Origin: Prolixibacteraceae bacterium
Lineage (GTDB): Bacteria > Bacteroidota > Bacteroidia > Bacteroidales > Prolixibacteraceae
Length of the DNA: 62,320 bases
NCBI GenBank assembly: GCA_021740385.1
Contig: JAIOZY010000024.1
Span: 1-62,320, forward strand
Direction of reading: 5' to 3'
The position numbers were made by a program, and so were the translations under genes. Shown piece after piece: positions 1 to 7,968 of the stretch (position 1 is its first letter; each line of letters opens with the position of its first letter). The notes below the pieces were generated by a model. The model had not been told where the DNA came from. It was given only the letters and a program-made list of their open reading frames with translations, and did not search any database.

Positions 1-101
1 TACGCTGCCCGATAGGCTTGAGAGGTATGACTACCTTTGCTGACAACTTTGTTGAGTTCCTCAACTTCAAACTCGTTTAGTTTAATTGTGTACAGTACCA
101 T
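1..101 (-). CDS. IS630-type transposase, N-terminal fragment (cut by window edge)
   Basis: The minus strand reads from an ATG at 101-99 through 33 codons to the window edge without a stop. The peptide begins MVLYTIKLNEF and continues with EELNKVVSKG and then SHTSQAYRAA. This is the pattern of the N-terminal helix-turn-helix region of IS630-family transposases common in Bacteroidota (a short beta strand, an E-x-x-x-L helix, then KG-x-H-x-x-Q-x-x-R-x-A). Only about a tenth of a typical transposase is visible, so it cannot be told whether the element is intact. It is divergent from the Crp/Fnr gene, with about 100 bases between. The family call rests on motif resemblance alone. Confidence 0.65.
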   Translation of the reverse strand, partial: MVLYTIKLNEFEVEELNKVVSKGSHTSQAYRAA

Positions 102-158
102 GTTTTTTTGGTAAAGCTACACAAAATAACCGTCATATCTTAATTAACTTAACACTAC

Positions 159-189
159 TTGCACATCTCCGCTCAAGATGTCACATTTG
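159..189 (+). promoter_or_regulatory. Candidate promoter of the Crp/Fnr-rdgB-porZ-recO run
   Basis: TTG at 159-161 and CACATTTG at 182-189 are separated by 20 bases. This fits the Bacteroidota -33/-7 pattern (TTTG, about 20 bases, TAnnTTTG) with one mismatch in the -7 box. Transcription would begin about ten bases before the ATGs at 206 and 209, which supports that start over the upstream ATG at 86. Confidence 0.35.
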
Positions 190-205
190 TTACAATCAAT
201 TAAAA

Positions 206-874
206 ATGATGGAAATTCCGGTTACGAACATACCCCTGTTTAAGGGTTGCGCACTTGCCGAGGTTGAAGACCTGTTATCGAGCGTTGTATTTCAACGCAA
301 GAAATTTACCGCCGGTTCGCTTATTGTAAGCCAGGGCGAAGTATGCGACCGCCTGCTTATCCTGACTGAAGGCAAAGTAGTTGGTGAAATGACCAGTCCC
401 ACCGGGAAAAGCCTGAAAATTGAAGAAATGGAAGCGCCCATGGTATTGGCATCGGCTTTTTTATTTGGAAAACAAAACAAATTCCCGGTTAGTGTAACGG
501 CATTGACGCATGCTTCATTCATGGTTTTCCAGCGTAACGACCTCATGAAAATGTTCCGTTTAAATCCCCGTGTTTTAAGCAATTTTTTATCAATGATATC
601 ATCCCGGGCACAATTTCTGTCCGAAAAACTACGCTTTCATTCATTCAAATCGCTCAAAGCGAAAGTAGCCTTTTACCTTACAGGGGAAGCAGGCACACAA
701 AAGAAATTCAAGCTGAAACATTCGCAGGAAGAGATGGCCGAACTGTTTGGTGTGGCCCGCCCATCGGTGGGAAGGATATTCCTGCAACTTCAGAATGAAA
801 ACATCATTGATATTCGTTATAAAAATGTAACAATTAAAAATTTTGATAAACTTGCTGAACTTTGCAACCATTAA
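206..874 (+). CDS. Crp/Fnr-family transcriptional regulator
   Basis: A 222-residue protein with the two-domain Crp/Fnr layout. The N-terminal cyclic-nucleotide-binding-like beta roll covers about residues 10-130 (it includes the stretch SLIVSQGEVCDRLLILTEGK). The C-terminal winged helix-turn-helix lies around residues 170-210, with the recognition region QEEMAELFGVARPSVGR. The few scattered cysteines do not form the four-cysteine iron-sulphur cluster of true FNR, and the effector is unknown. The reading frame is open back to 86, but the start is placed at 206 (or 209, a tandem ATG): the upstream 40 codons look non-coding and a promoter-like sequence overlaps them. rdgB follows 15 bases downstream, so they are probably co-transcribed. 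Confidence 0.85.
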   Translation: MMEIPVTNIPLFKGCALAEVEDLLSSVVFQRKKFTAGSLIVSQGEVCDRLLILTEGKVVGEMTSPTGKSLKIEEMEAPMVLASAFLFGKQNKFPVSVTALTHASFMVFQRNDLMKMFRLNPRVLSNFLSMISSRAQFLSEKLRFHSFKSLKAKVAFYLTGEAGTQKKFKLKHSQEEMAELFGVARPSVGRIFLQLQNENIIDIRYKNVTIKNFDKLAELCNH

Positions 875-889
875 AAAATCGTTTTTGCT

Positions 890-1468
890 ATGAAGAAACT
901 CGTTTTTGCCACAAATAACGAACACAAGTTGCACGAAATTAAGCAGATGCTTGGAAAGGGCTTCGGTTTGGTAAGCCTTGGTGAAACAGGATGTACCGAA
1001 GAAATACCAGAAAACAACGACACACTCGAAGGCAATGCCTCGCAAAAGTCGCATTACGTTTTCGAAAAATACGGCCTCGATTGCTTTGCCGACGATACCG
1101 GCCTTGAGGTTGAAGCCCTGAACAACGCCCCGGGTGTATATTCGGCAAGGTATGCAGGCCCGCAACGCGATTCATCCGACAATGTGAAAAAATTGCTTTC
1201 GGAACTCGATAAAATAAAAAACCGTAAAGCACGTTTTAGAACTGTAATTTCGTTATTGATCAACGGGCAGGAAATCCTTTTCGAAGGCATTGTTAACGGA
1301 CAGATACTAACACAGGCCAGGGGCGAAAAGGGTTTTGGTTACGATCCTGTTTTTCAACCCGATGGATATACCGTTTCGTTTGCCGAAATGGAACTGGACG
1401 AGAAAAACAAGATCAGCCACCGCGGACAAGCATTTCGAAAGTTAATTGATTACCTGAACAAGCTTTAA
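890..1468 (+). CDS. rdgB: RdgB/HAM1 non-canonical purine NTP pyrophosphatase
   Basis: A 192-residue member of the HAM1/Maf-like superfamily. It hydrolyses dITP, XTP and related deaminated purine nucleotides to monophosphates and so keeps them out of DNA. All family landmarks are present: the N-terminal [12 protein letters not shown] phosphate-binding segment, [23 protein letters not shown] in the middle, [11 protein letters not shown] near residue 150, and the [11 protein letters not shown] signature at the C-terminus. Length is normal for the family. It sits 15 bases after the Crp/Fnr gene and 5 bases before porZ, a tight operon. Confidence 0.95.
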   Translation: MKKLVFATNNEHKLHEIKQMLGKGFGLVSLGETGCTEEIPENNDTLEGNASQKSHYVFEKYGLDCFADDTGLEVEALNNAPGVYSARYAGPQRDSSDNVKKLLSELDKIKNRKARFRTVISLLINGQEILFEGIVNGQILTQARGEKGFGYDPVFQPDGYTVSFAEMELDEKNKISHRGQAFRKLIDYLNKL

Positions 1469-1473
1469 TACAC

Positions 1474-3834
1474 ATGAAACGTTTTTACTTTTTTTGCCTT
1501 CTTATCGGCATAACCATAAATACATTGGCTCAACTTAGGCCGGGACAATGGGAATACCATCTCTCGAAACAAAACACGTTCGATGTTACCGTGGCCGGGC
1601 AAAAAGTATACTTCCTGAGCAAGGGGGGGCTGGTTTGTTACAACAAAAAAGACGGAAGCCTCGAAACCATTGACAAAATTGATGATTTGTCGGGGTCGGA
1701 CTTTCAAGGCATTAGCTACAACCGGTCGACCCGGAGTGTTGTGGTAACATACAAAAATTCATGCATCGATATTATCCGGTACGATGGTTCCATTTTTCCC
1801 CTTACCGATATTAAACGGAAAACAATAACCGGCGACAAACAAATTTACAGCATGACCCAACACGACAGTTTATGCTATTTGGCCTGTGGCTTTGGCATTG
1901 TTGTACTCAACCTCGACAAACTTGAAGTAAAAGACTCTTACTTAATTGGCGATAACGGGAATAATTTGCAAGTATTCGATATTGCCATTTTAAACGACAC
2001 CATTTATGCCGGCACCATCGAAGGCATTAAATACGCTTCGCTAAATGCCCCAAACCTGCTCGATTATTCTTACTGGAAAACCCTCCAAAACGAAACCATT
2101 CACCCGGTGAACTTCAATTACCTTAAAGTTGTTGGCGGCCGTTTATGTGCCGTACACATTGGCGAAGGATGGTGGGACGACAGGACTTATAGCCGTTCAG
2201 AACCCAATAACTGGCAACGCATTTACGGCGACATTGGCATTATTAATAATTTTAACGCTTACCAGAACGCTTACATTTTTTGTTCATCGGTAAGTGAAAA
2301 CGATGTGACAAAACACCGGGTTGAGGCCATCAACACCTGGCCCATTGAACACCATCTTATCGAAAGCTATCCTTTTGAAGAAAACAACATACCCATTTAC
2401 CCGCAAAAAGCCACCTTCGACAATGAAGGAAATATGTGGATTGCCGATAAAAACTACGGGGGAATAAAATATTCAAACGGACAGTTTACACAATTAAAAC
2501 CCATGGGCCCCGACAACAACAACATGTTTTCAGTTACTTACGCCAACGGAATTTTATACACCGTCGATGGCGGCTATAAAACCTCGTGGGCAAATACCTA
2601 TCAGCACTTTGAAGCAAAAACATTCGATGGAAACCAATGGACCATATACAATAAAAATACTTCCGGAATAAATGAAAACATCAGGGATGCAATAAGAATA
2701 CTCCCCGTTGAAGGTGAACCCGGACACTTTTACGTGGCAACATACGGTTACGGGATTTTTGAATTTAAAGGCGGAAAACTCCTGACCATTCACAATGAAA
2801 CAAATTCAACATTAAAAAACATAGCAGGTTTCAGCTCCGGATATAACCGTGTAGCAGGCATGGATTTCGATTCGGAAGGCAACCTGTGGGTTACAAATTC
2901 CGAAGTAGATTATATGTTGCACAAACGCAAAGCAACCGATGGGAAATGGCAACCTTATTACCTCCCCGAAATAGCCCTTAACGATAAAATCGGCGATGTA
3001 ATGGTCGATGCTAATGATAACATCTGGATTATACTGCCCAAAAATGCGTCAAAAGGGCTGTACATAATGAGCAACGACGGTAAACAAAAAAAACACCTGA
3101 ACGTTTCAAGTTACTTCAACAACGGAGAAGATGAGCTCATTACACCCATGAACAATGTTTATTGCATTGCCGAGGACAACGAAGGCGAAATATGGGTAGG
3201 GACTTCAAACGGTGTGGCCGTATACCATTATCCCAATCAGGTTTTCGAGCAATCTCCTTTCTATGCCAACCAGCCCGGCCTCGATTTAAACGACGGCATT
3301 TACCACCCCCTGCTCAGCACCAACACCGTAACGGCCATAACTGTTGACGGCGGAAACCGAAAATGGTGCGGTACGAAAAGCTCGGGGCTTTACCTGATCT
3401 CGGCCAATGGTGAACAGGAAATTGAACACTTCACCATCGAGAATTCAAACCTCATTTCGAATATTATAACCGACCTGGCTTACGACGGCGATAACGGCAT
3501 ATTGTACATTGCCACCCCCGAAGGACTGGCCGCGTACCACACCGATTCGAAAAAACCCGGAACGGCTTTCGAAAAGGTATATGCCTATCCAAACCCCGTT
3601 CGCGAAGGATATGAAGGCGACATATACATTACCGGCCTGATGAACAATACCAACGTGAAAATTACCACCGTTAGCGGGCAACTGGTTTACGAAACCACCT
3701 CGTTTGGCGGGCAAGCCGTTTGGGACGGAAGGGACCTTGCCGGAAACAAAGTTCACACCGGCATATACCTGGCACTTTGTGCCTCGGAAGACGGGGAACA
3801 ATCGGCCATTGCAAAAATCCTCTTTATCCGATGA
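1474..3834 (+). CDS. porZ: PorZ-type T9SS surface propeller protein
   Basis: A 786-residue secreted protein. It has a signal peptide (MKRFYFFCLLIGITINTLA), then about 650 residues of repeated beta-propeller blades of the two-component-regulator type (recurring motifs such as GNMWIADKNYGGI, GNLWVTNSEV, GEIWVGTSNGVAVY and NRKWCGTKSSGLY), and a C-terminal T9SS sorting-type domain from about residue 705 (YAYPNPVREGYEG to the end). Size and domain order match PorZ of Porphyromonas gingivalis, part of the PorU-PorV-PorQ-PorZ attachment complex that links T9SS cargo to anionic lipopolysaccharide on the cell surface. The function is inferred from that family. The stop codon overlaps the recO start (ATGATG at 3831-3836). 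A generic T9SS-sorted propeller protein is the alternative. Confidence 0.82.
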   Translation: MKRFYFFCLLIGITINTLAQLRPGQWEYHLSKQNTFDVTVAGQKVYFLSKGGLVCYNKKDGSLETIDKIDDLSGSDFQGISYNRSTRSVVVTYKNSCIDIIRYDGSIFPLTDIKRKTITGDKQIYSMTQHDSLCYLACGFGIVVLNLDKLEVKDSYLIGDNGNNLQVFDIAILNDTIYAGTIEGIKYASLNAPNLLDYSYWKTLQNETIHPVNFNYLKVVGGRLCAVHIGEGWWDDRTYSRSEPNNWQRIYGDIGIINNFNAYQNAYIFCSSVSENDVTKHRVEAINTWPIEHHLIESYPFEENNIPIYPQKATFDNEGNMWIADKNYGGIKYSNGQFTQLKPMGPDNNNMFSVTYANGILYTVDGGYKTSWANTYQHFEAKTFDGNQWTIYNKNTSGINENIRDAIRILPVEGEPGHFYVATYGYGIFEFKGGKLLTIHNETNSTLKNIAGFSSGYNRVAGMDFDSEGNLWVTNSEVDYMLHKRKATDGKWQPYYLPEIALNDKIGDVMVDANDNIWIILPKNASKGLYIMSNDGKQKKHLNVSSYFNNGEDELITPMNNVYCIAEDNEGEIWVGTSNGVAVYHYPNQVFEQSPFYANQPGLDLNDGIYHPLLSTNTVTAITVDGGNRKWCGTKSSGLYLISANGEQEIEHFTIENSNLISNIITDLAYDGDNGILYIATPEGLAAYHTDSKKPGTAFEKVYAYPNPVREGYEGDIYITGLMNNTNVKITTVSGQLVYETTSFGGQAVWDGRDLAGNKVHTGIYLALCASEDGEQSAIAKILFIR

Positions 3835-4559
3835 TGCAAAAAACACGGGCTGTTGTACTGCACCAGCTCAAATACTCCGAAACCAGCATTATTGTTACCA
3901 TGTACACCGAAGCCTTCGGGCGGCAGTCGTACATCATTAACGGTATTCGCAGCACAAAATCGAAACAGAAAGCAGGCCTGCTGCAACCACTATTTTTGCT
4001 CGAAATGGAGGCATACCATAAAGAGGGACGCGAGTTACAACGGGTTAAAGAATTCAGCATTGCACACATTTACAATAATATCCCCTTCGATGTAATGAAG
4101 AGCAGCATTGTTTTTTTCCTGGCCGAAATAATGAACAAAACCATCCGAAACGAAGAGCCCGACAAACCGCTGTTTTCATTCCTGTGGAATTCACTGATTG
4201 AACTGGATTTGCTCAAAGAAGGTGTGGCCAACTTTCACCTTTGGTTTTTGCTGCAACTGCTGGGTTACCTCGGCATTAAGCCAAACAACAACCACAGCGA
4301 AGCAAACCAATGGTTCGATTTGAAAAACGGGCAGTTCCTGGTTTCAAAACCCCTGTACCCCGGCTCGCCAAACCCAGGCGACTCGAAGCGAATTGCCGAA
4401 ATACTGAAAATTGAAAACCCCGCGCAACTAAGCACGCTGGCATTAAACCGGCAAAACCGTTTGGCATTGCTCGATATCATCATTGAATATTATACCGTCC
4501 ATTTCGACAAAATTGGAAAAATTAACTCGCTTGAGGTGTTAAATGAGCTTTTTACTTAA
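3831..4559 (+). CDS. recO: DNA repair protein RecO
   Basis: A 242-residue RecO. It mediates RecA loading with RecR in the RecFOR gap-repair pathway. The N-terminal OB fold is recognisable (TRAVVLHQLKYSETSIIVTM, then GRQSYIINGIR), followed by the helical C-terminal domain. The frame stays open upstream inside porZ, but the start is placed at the tandem ATG 3831/3834: it gives the usual RecO N-terminus, a normal length, and a four-base overlap with the porZ stop, typical of translational coupling. The gene ends 25 bases from the convergent restriction gene, and no clear terminator is visible between them. Confidence 0.93.
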   Translation: MMQKTRAVVLHQLKYSETSIIVTMYTEAFGRQSYIINGIRSTKSKQKAGLLQPLFLLEMEAYHKEGRELQRVKEFSIAHIYNNIPFDVMKSSIVFFLAEIMNKTIRNEEPDKPLFSFLWNSLIELDLLKEGVANFHLWFLLQLLGYLGIKPNNNHSEANQWFDLKNGQFLVSKPLYPGSPNPGDSKRIAEILKIENPAQLSTLALNRQNRLALLDIIIEYYTVHFDKIGKINSLEVLNELFT

Positions 4560-4584
4560 CCAACCTATTCCATATTTGAAAAAG

Positions 4585-7119
4585 TCATTTCATTAATCTT
4601 TTTAACCCCTCTTCCTCCTTTCCCTGCTCTATCAAATAACACTCAACTTTATCATTAACGACAAACTCCTCAAAGGGAATTTGTGTCTGATATGTTTTGA
4701 TTTTTTCCTGTTTCTTCTGTTCTGTCATTATATCAAGAACTTTCTTTTTATAGGTAGTATCAACATTTCCAAGTAAATGTTCTCCTTTACTTTCAATGAT
4801 ATAAACCAACTCTAATTCATCATTTTTGTTCTTTTTAGCTGCTACAAAATCAGGTCGGATTTTATTCTTTTGCCAGCCCTGTATCGAATACCAGTTTTTA
4901 CTTGTCCTGTTTCTAAACCACCAGAGAATTGTTTCCTGTTTATCTAAAATGTCACCCACTTTCTTTTCCAATGAATTCATTGTGCTCAATTCTACATCAT
5001 CAAACAGGTAATATTTGTAAGTGTTTGGGATTGTGTTTACTGTAATAATATCTTTGTCGGGTACTTTAAAGCCAGATTCTTCATTATCAGAAACGGCTAA
5101 GACAAGTTTTTTATCTTCAAGAAGTTTCAAAAAAATGGATTCTTCCTGCTTTACTTTTTCTTTTACATATTCCTTTGTAACCTGTGATGCAACAAAACTG
5201 AAATGCTCTTTTATTTTATCTTGTCCGATTATTTCTTCAAGTTGTTTTAATATTTTTTCACTGATTACCCTTGACTGAAATGGATTGTCAATTGTTTCGT
5301 TTAATCTGCGGGTTAAATAGTCAATGTTTACTTCTGCAGTACCATTGCTTTTTGATGTTTCTTCAACAAATGCTGCTTTACTTTCATCATTCAGGGTTAT
5401 TGCAAAAGCTTTCCTGTCTTTTGTTTCATCACTTAATGAATTTTCTACGCTTTTTATAAATTCGGCTGATAATTCAAAAGAAATAAAATCAATTTTTGGC
5501 TTAATGTCAATATTGTAGTTGAAATGCCTTTTATTGTCGTTATCATCAACCATTAACCAAACAGGTAGATAAAATGAATTTTGAAATTTCTTATTTAGTT
5601 CCTTTTTAATTTTTACCGTTTTGTTTGCATTAATATCTTCATTGTCTCTAAATTTTACCTTTGTAACAAGGTCTTCCAATCCTTCATTTTTAAACCCGGT
5701 CGCGACTTTATCCAAAATATTCCGGGTATCGCCTTTGGAATAATAAACATAGCTTTCATCCAACTCTTTAACGCCCAGTTTTTTGGCAAATGGCTGTCTT
5801 AAAATACGACCGACTAATTGCGTTACACCTGTGTTTGAATTTACATTTGGTATAATTCCGAGGATGTATGCAAAAGAAAAATCCCAACCTTCCCGAAGCG
5901 CTTCTTTGGTTATTATAAAACGTATTGGACAATCCTGTGAAAACAGGTTAATATCTTCAATATCATTCTGGGAACTTGTTTTTATGGCTATTTCATCGGG
6001 ATTTACTTCAAGGCTGATTAAGTATTCTTTTACATCCAGACTATGTACCCTTCCTTTGCCTCTTTGGTCTTTTCCTGTAGCTTCTACCTGAATTAAGGCT
6101 GTTGGGCGTATATATGCGCCCCGATCTTTTTGATATTGCTTTGCTGTATTTTCAAGTTTTTCCCTGTGTTCCTTAATCTCTTTTACCATTGCTTTCCAGT
6201 CATCTTCCTGTTTACTGATTGGCGGGAGAATATGCATATCAAGCTTTACCATTTCTTCCTCTTTCAGTTCAAGTCCGGTTATGGTTACCAGGATATTCAT
6301 ATTTTCCTTTGGTGTTGCTGTTAACCCGAGAACCATTTCAGGGTTAAGCCCGTCAATGGTTTTTCTGGCATTGTCGGAAAAAACTTTGTGCATCTCATCA
6401 ATAATTATCAGGGGTTTTGCCACACGAATAGCATTACCCAAACTGGTCATTATTAAGGGTTGTTCTTCTCCCAATGCTGAAATATAATCGAGATTAGGTA
6501 TCTGCTCCAATAATTGCTTGTGCAAATCGTAACGGTTATCTGCCGGGAAAAAGCTGTCGTAACCACCACTGTCCTGAAAGACTTTTAAAGCTTCTTTGCC
6601 ATTTGTCCTGCTAATGGACTGTATCATCACAAACAACACCACTAAGTTTTCTTCAATATCATTTGTTGTTAGTTTTTGCCCTTTTTCAAGAACAATAGTA
6701 CGGTTTCCACTGCATTGGTCTAATAACTGACGCAGGGCATTGCTTTTATCCCTTATTTTTTGAACGGTCTGGCTATAAATTGTTTCGCTCGGTACAATCC
6801 AAACAACTAATCCTGTCCGTTTTTGTGCAAAAATATTTTGATATTCCCGGATTGCTTCAACCGCAAGCAAGGTTTTTCCGCCACCCGTTGGCACTTTAAT
6901 ATTAACCCGTGGATAATAGTTACCTAAACCATTCGTGCAGCGATCTTTATATTCAAGATTCGTATTTTGAAAAGTTGTTTGTACCCAGTTTAACGTATGC
7001 CTCATATTTTCGGGCAATGCCTGTTTTGCCACGTCAAATGAAGTTTTGGTTTCCCTTGCAGTATGTAGGAACTGCTTCAGAGCATCGACAACTTTTATCT
7101 GGTATTTTTTTAAGTACAT
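4585..7119 (-). CDS. res: Type III restriction enzyme, Res subunit
   Basis: An 844-residue superfamily 2 helicase/endonuclease. Walker A is VPTGGGKT at residues 76-83, the DExH box is IIIDEMHKVF near residue 240, motif III is TATP near 270, and motifs V/VI appear in ALREGWDFSFAY and QLVGRILRQPF. The C-terminal nuclease has the pattern RPDF-x(9-14)-E-x-x-(Y/I)-IIESKG, a PD-(D/E)XK active site. Res subunits need ATP and a Mod partner to cleave between inversely oriented sites. Its length is at the short end for the family. It is last in the operon xre-mod-dinD-res, 6 bases after dinD. Sampled lines here are about one-third G+C, well below the neighbouring genes, which suggests horizontal acquisition. 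Confidence 0.93.
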   Translation of the reverse strand: MYLKKYQIKVVDALKQFLHTARETKTSFDVAKQALPENMRHTLNWVQTTFQNTNLEYKDRCTNGLGNYYPRVNIKVPTGGGKTLLAVEAIREYQNIFAQKRTGLVVWIVPSETIYSQTVQKIRDKSNALRQLLDQCSGNRTIVLEKGQKLTTNDIEENLVVLFVMIQSISRTNGKEALKVFQDSGGYDSFFPADNRYDLHKQLLEQIPNLDYISALGEEQPLIMTSLGNAIRVAKPLIIIDEMHKVFSDNARKTIDGLNPEMVLGLTATPKENMNILVTITGLELKEEEMVKLDMHILPPISKQEDDWKAMVKEIKEHREKLENTAKQYQKDRGAYIRPTALIQVEATGKDQRGKGRVHSLDVKEYLISLEVNPDEIAIKTSSQNDIEDINLFSQDCPIRFIITKEALREGWDFSFAYILGIIPNVNSNTGVTQLVGRILRQPFAKKLGVKELDESYVYYSKGDTRNILDKVATGFKNEGLEDLVTKVKFRDNEDINANKTVKIKKELNKKFQNSFYLPVWLMVDDNDNKRHFNYNIDIKPKIDFISFELSAEFIKSVENSLSDETKDRKAFAITLNDESKAAFVEETSKSNGTAEVNIDYLTRRLNETIDNPFQSRVISEKILKQLEEIIGQDKIKEHFSFVASQVTKEYVKEKVKQEESIFLKLLEDKKLVLAVSDNEESGFKVPDKDIITVNTIPNTYKYYLFDDVELSTMNSLEKKVGDILDKQETILWWFRNRTSKNWYSIQGWQKNKIRPDFVAAKKNKNDELELVYIIESKGEHLLGNVDTTYKKKVLDIMTEQKKQEKIKTYQTQIPFEEFVVNDKVECYLIEQGKEEEGLKRLMK

Positions 7120-7125
7120 AAACTG

Positions 7126-7968
7126 TTATGATAATTTATCGGGCTTTTTACCAAGTCTTTTTTCTTCACTTTTTACCCGTCTTTCTAATTTTTTTATATC
7201 CTCTTCAGGAGGCAGTTCTTCTGGCTTTATTCCTCTTTCCAAAAGCAATTTACGTACACCTTTATTGTTTTTAATGTGTTCGGCTGAAATAGATTTTTCG
7301 GTACTAAATGATTTTTCCCGCGTATTGAAAATAGTTATCTCGGTGGCAAAATCTTTTGCTTTGATTGTAATTGTCGGTAAAAAATCTGCCAATGGCCTGC
7401 TTCCTGTAACACCGAGAATTTGCTTCATCTGCTTTGTACTCTTTCCGCCAAACAAAGCAGTATCACCCTTACTTCTTATAAGAGCGAAATTTCTGTCGCT
7501 CCCTGTTTGTTCATAAATTAAACCACTTAATTCTTTTTCTGAAAGTGATAATTTTGTCCTGGCTTGTAACCGTTCCCAGTCTTTTATGCGTTGTTCTATG
7601 AGTTCCAGCTTACGGGTTTGAACAGCAAAATAATTCTGGGCAAAAGCTATGGCTTCCTTTTTAGGGTCTCCGTTTTGGGCAATTAAATAACAAGCGTATC
7701 TTGTCAGCATAAAATCCTGCACCTCTCTTTTCGACCCTGAGCCTAATTGAACCATTTTCCCGACCTCGGCAAAATGGTCTATTATTTCATTTCCTGAAGC
7801 TTCGCAGGAGGTTTTTGCCTTATTGATAACTTTTAAAAAATTATCCCATTTGGTGTATCCCAGTAGATGTTGCAAATCGCGGGCAAACCAAAATTCAACC
7901 TTGTTTTCGGTAATGTTGGCATAATCTTCAAAAGTCTTTGTCAACGATTGGATAATTTCTTTTTTCAT
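7126..7968 (-). CDS. dinD: DinD-like DNA-damage-inducible protein
   Basis: A 280-residue protein that resembles E. coli DinD (about 274 residues) over its whole length. It shows the N-terminal BRO-N-like region (FWFARDLQHLLGYTKWDNF), the segment MLTRYACYLIAQNGDPKKEAIAFAQNYF, and a charged C-terminus. E. coli DinD is SOS-induced and inhibits RecA-mediated strand exchange; what the homolog does inside a restriction operon is not established. The start codon overlaps the mod stop by four bases and the stop lies 6 bases before res, so it is embedded in the operon rather than a chance neighbour. Confidence 0.88.
   Translation of the reverse strand: MKKEIIQSLTKTFEDYANITENKVEFWFARDLQHLLGYTKWDNFLKVINKAKTSCEASGNEIIDHFAEVGKMVQLGSGSKREVQDFMLTRYACYLIAQNGDPKKEAIAFAQNYFAVQTRKLELIEQRIKDWERLQARTKLSLSEKELSGLIYEQTGSDRNFALIRSKGDTALFGGKSTKQMKQILGVTGSRPLADFLPTITIKAKDFATEITIFNTREKSFSTEKSISAEHIKNNKGVRKLLLERGIKPEELPPEEDIKKLERRVKSEEKRLGKKPDKLS

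Noticed and set aside
86-205. Forty extra N-terminal codons for the Crp/Fnr regulator
   Set aside because: The family domain begins right after the tandem ATG at 206/209, the upstream residues look untypical, and a promoter-like sequence lies within them.
641-1165. 174-residue minus-strand frame over the Crp/Fnr-rdgB junction
   Set aside because: It crosses two well-supported genes on the other strand and has no domain.
3720-3830. Upstream extension of recO into porZ
   Set aside because: It would overlap porZ by over 100 bases with unrelated residues; the tandem ATG at 3831/3834 gives the normal RecO N-terminus.
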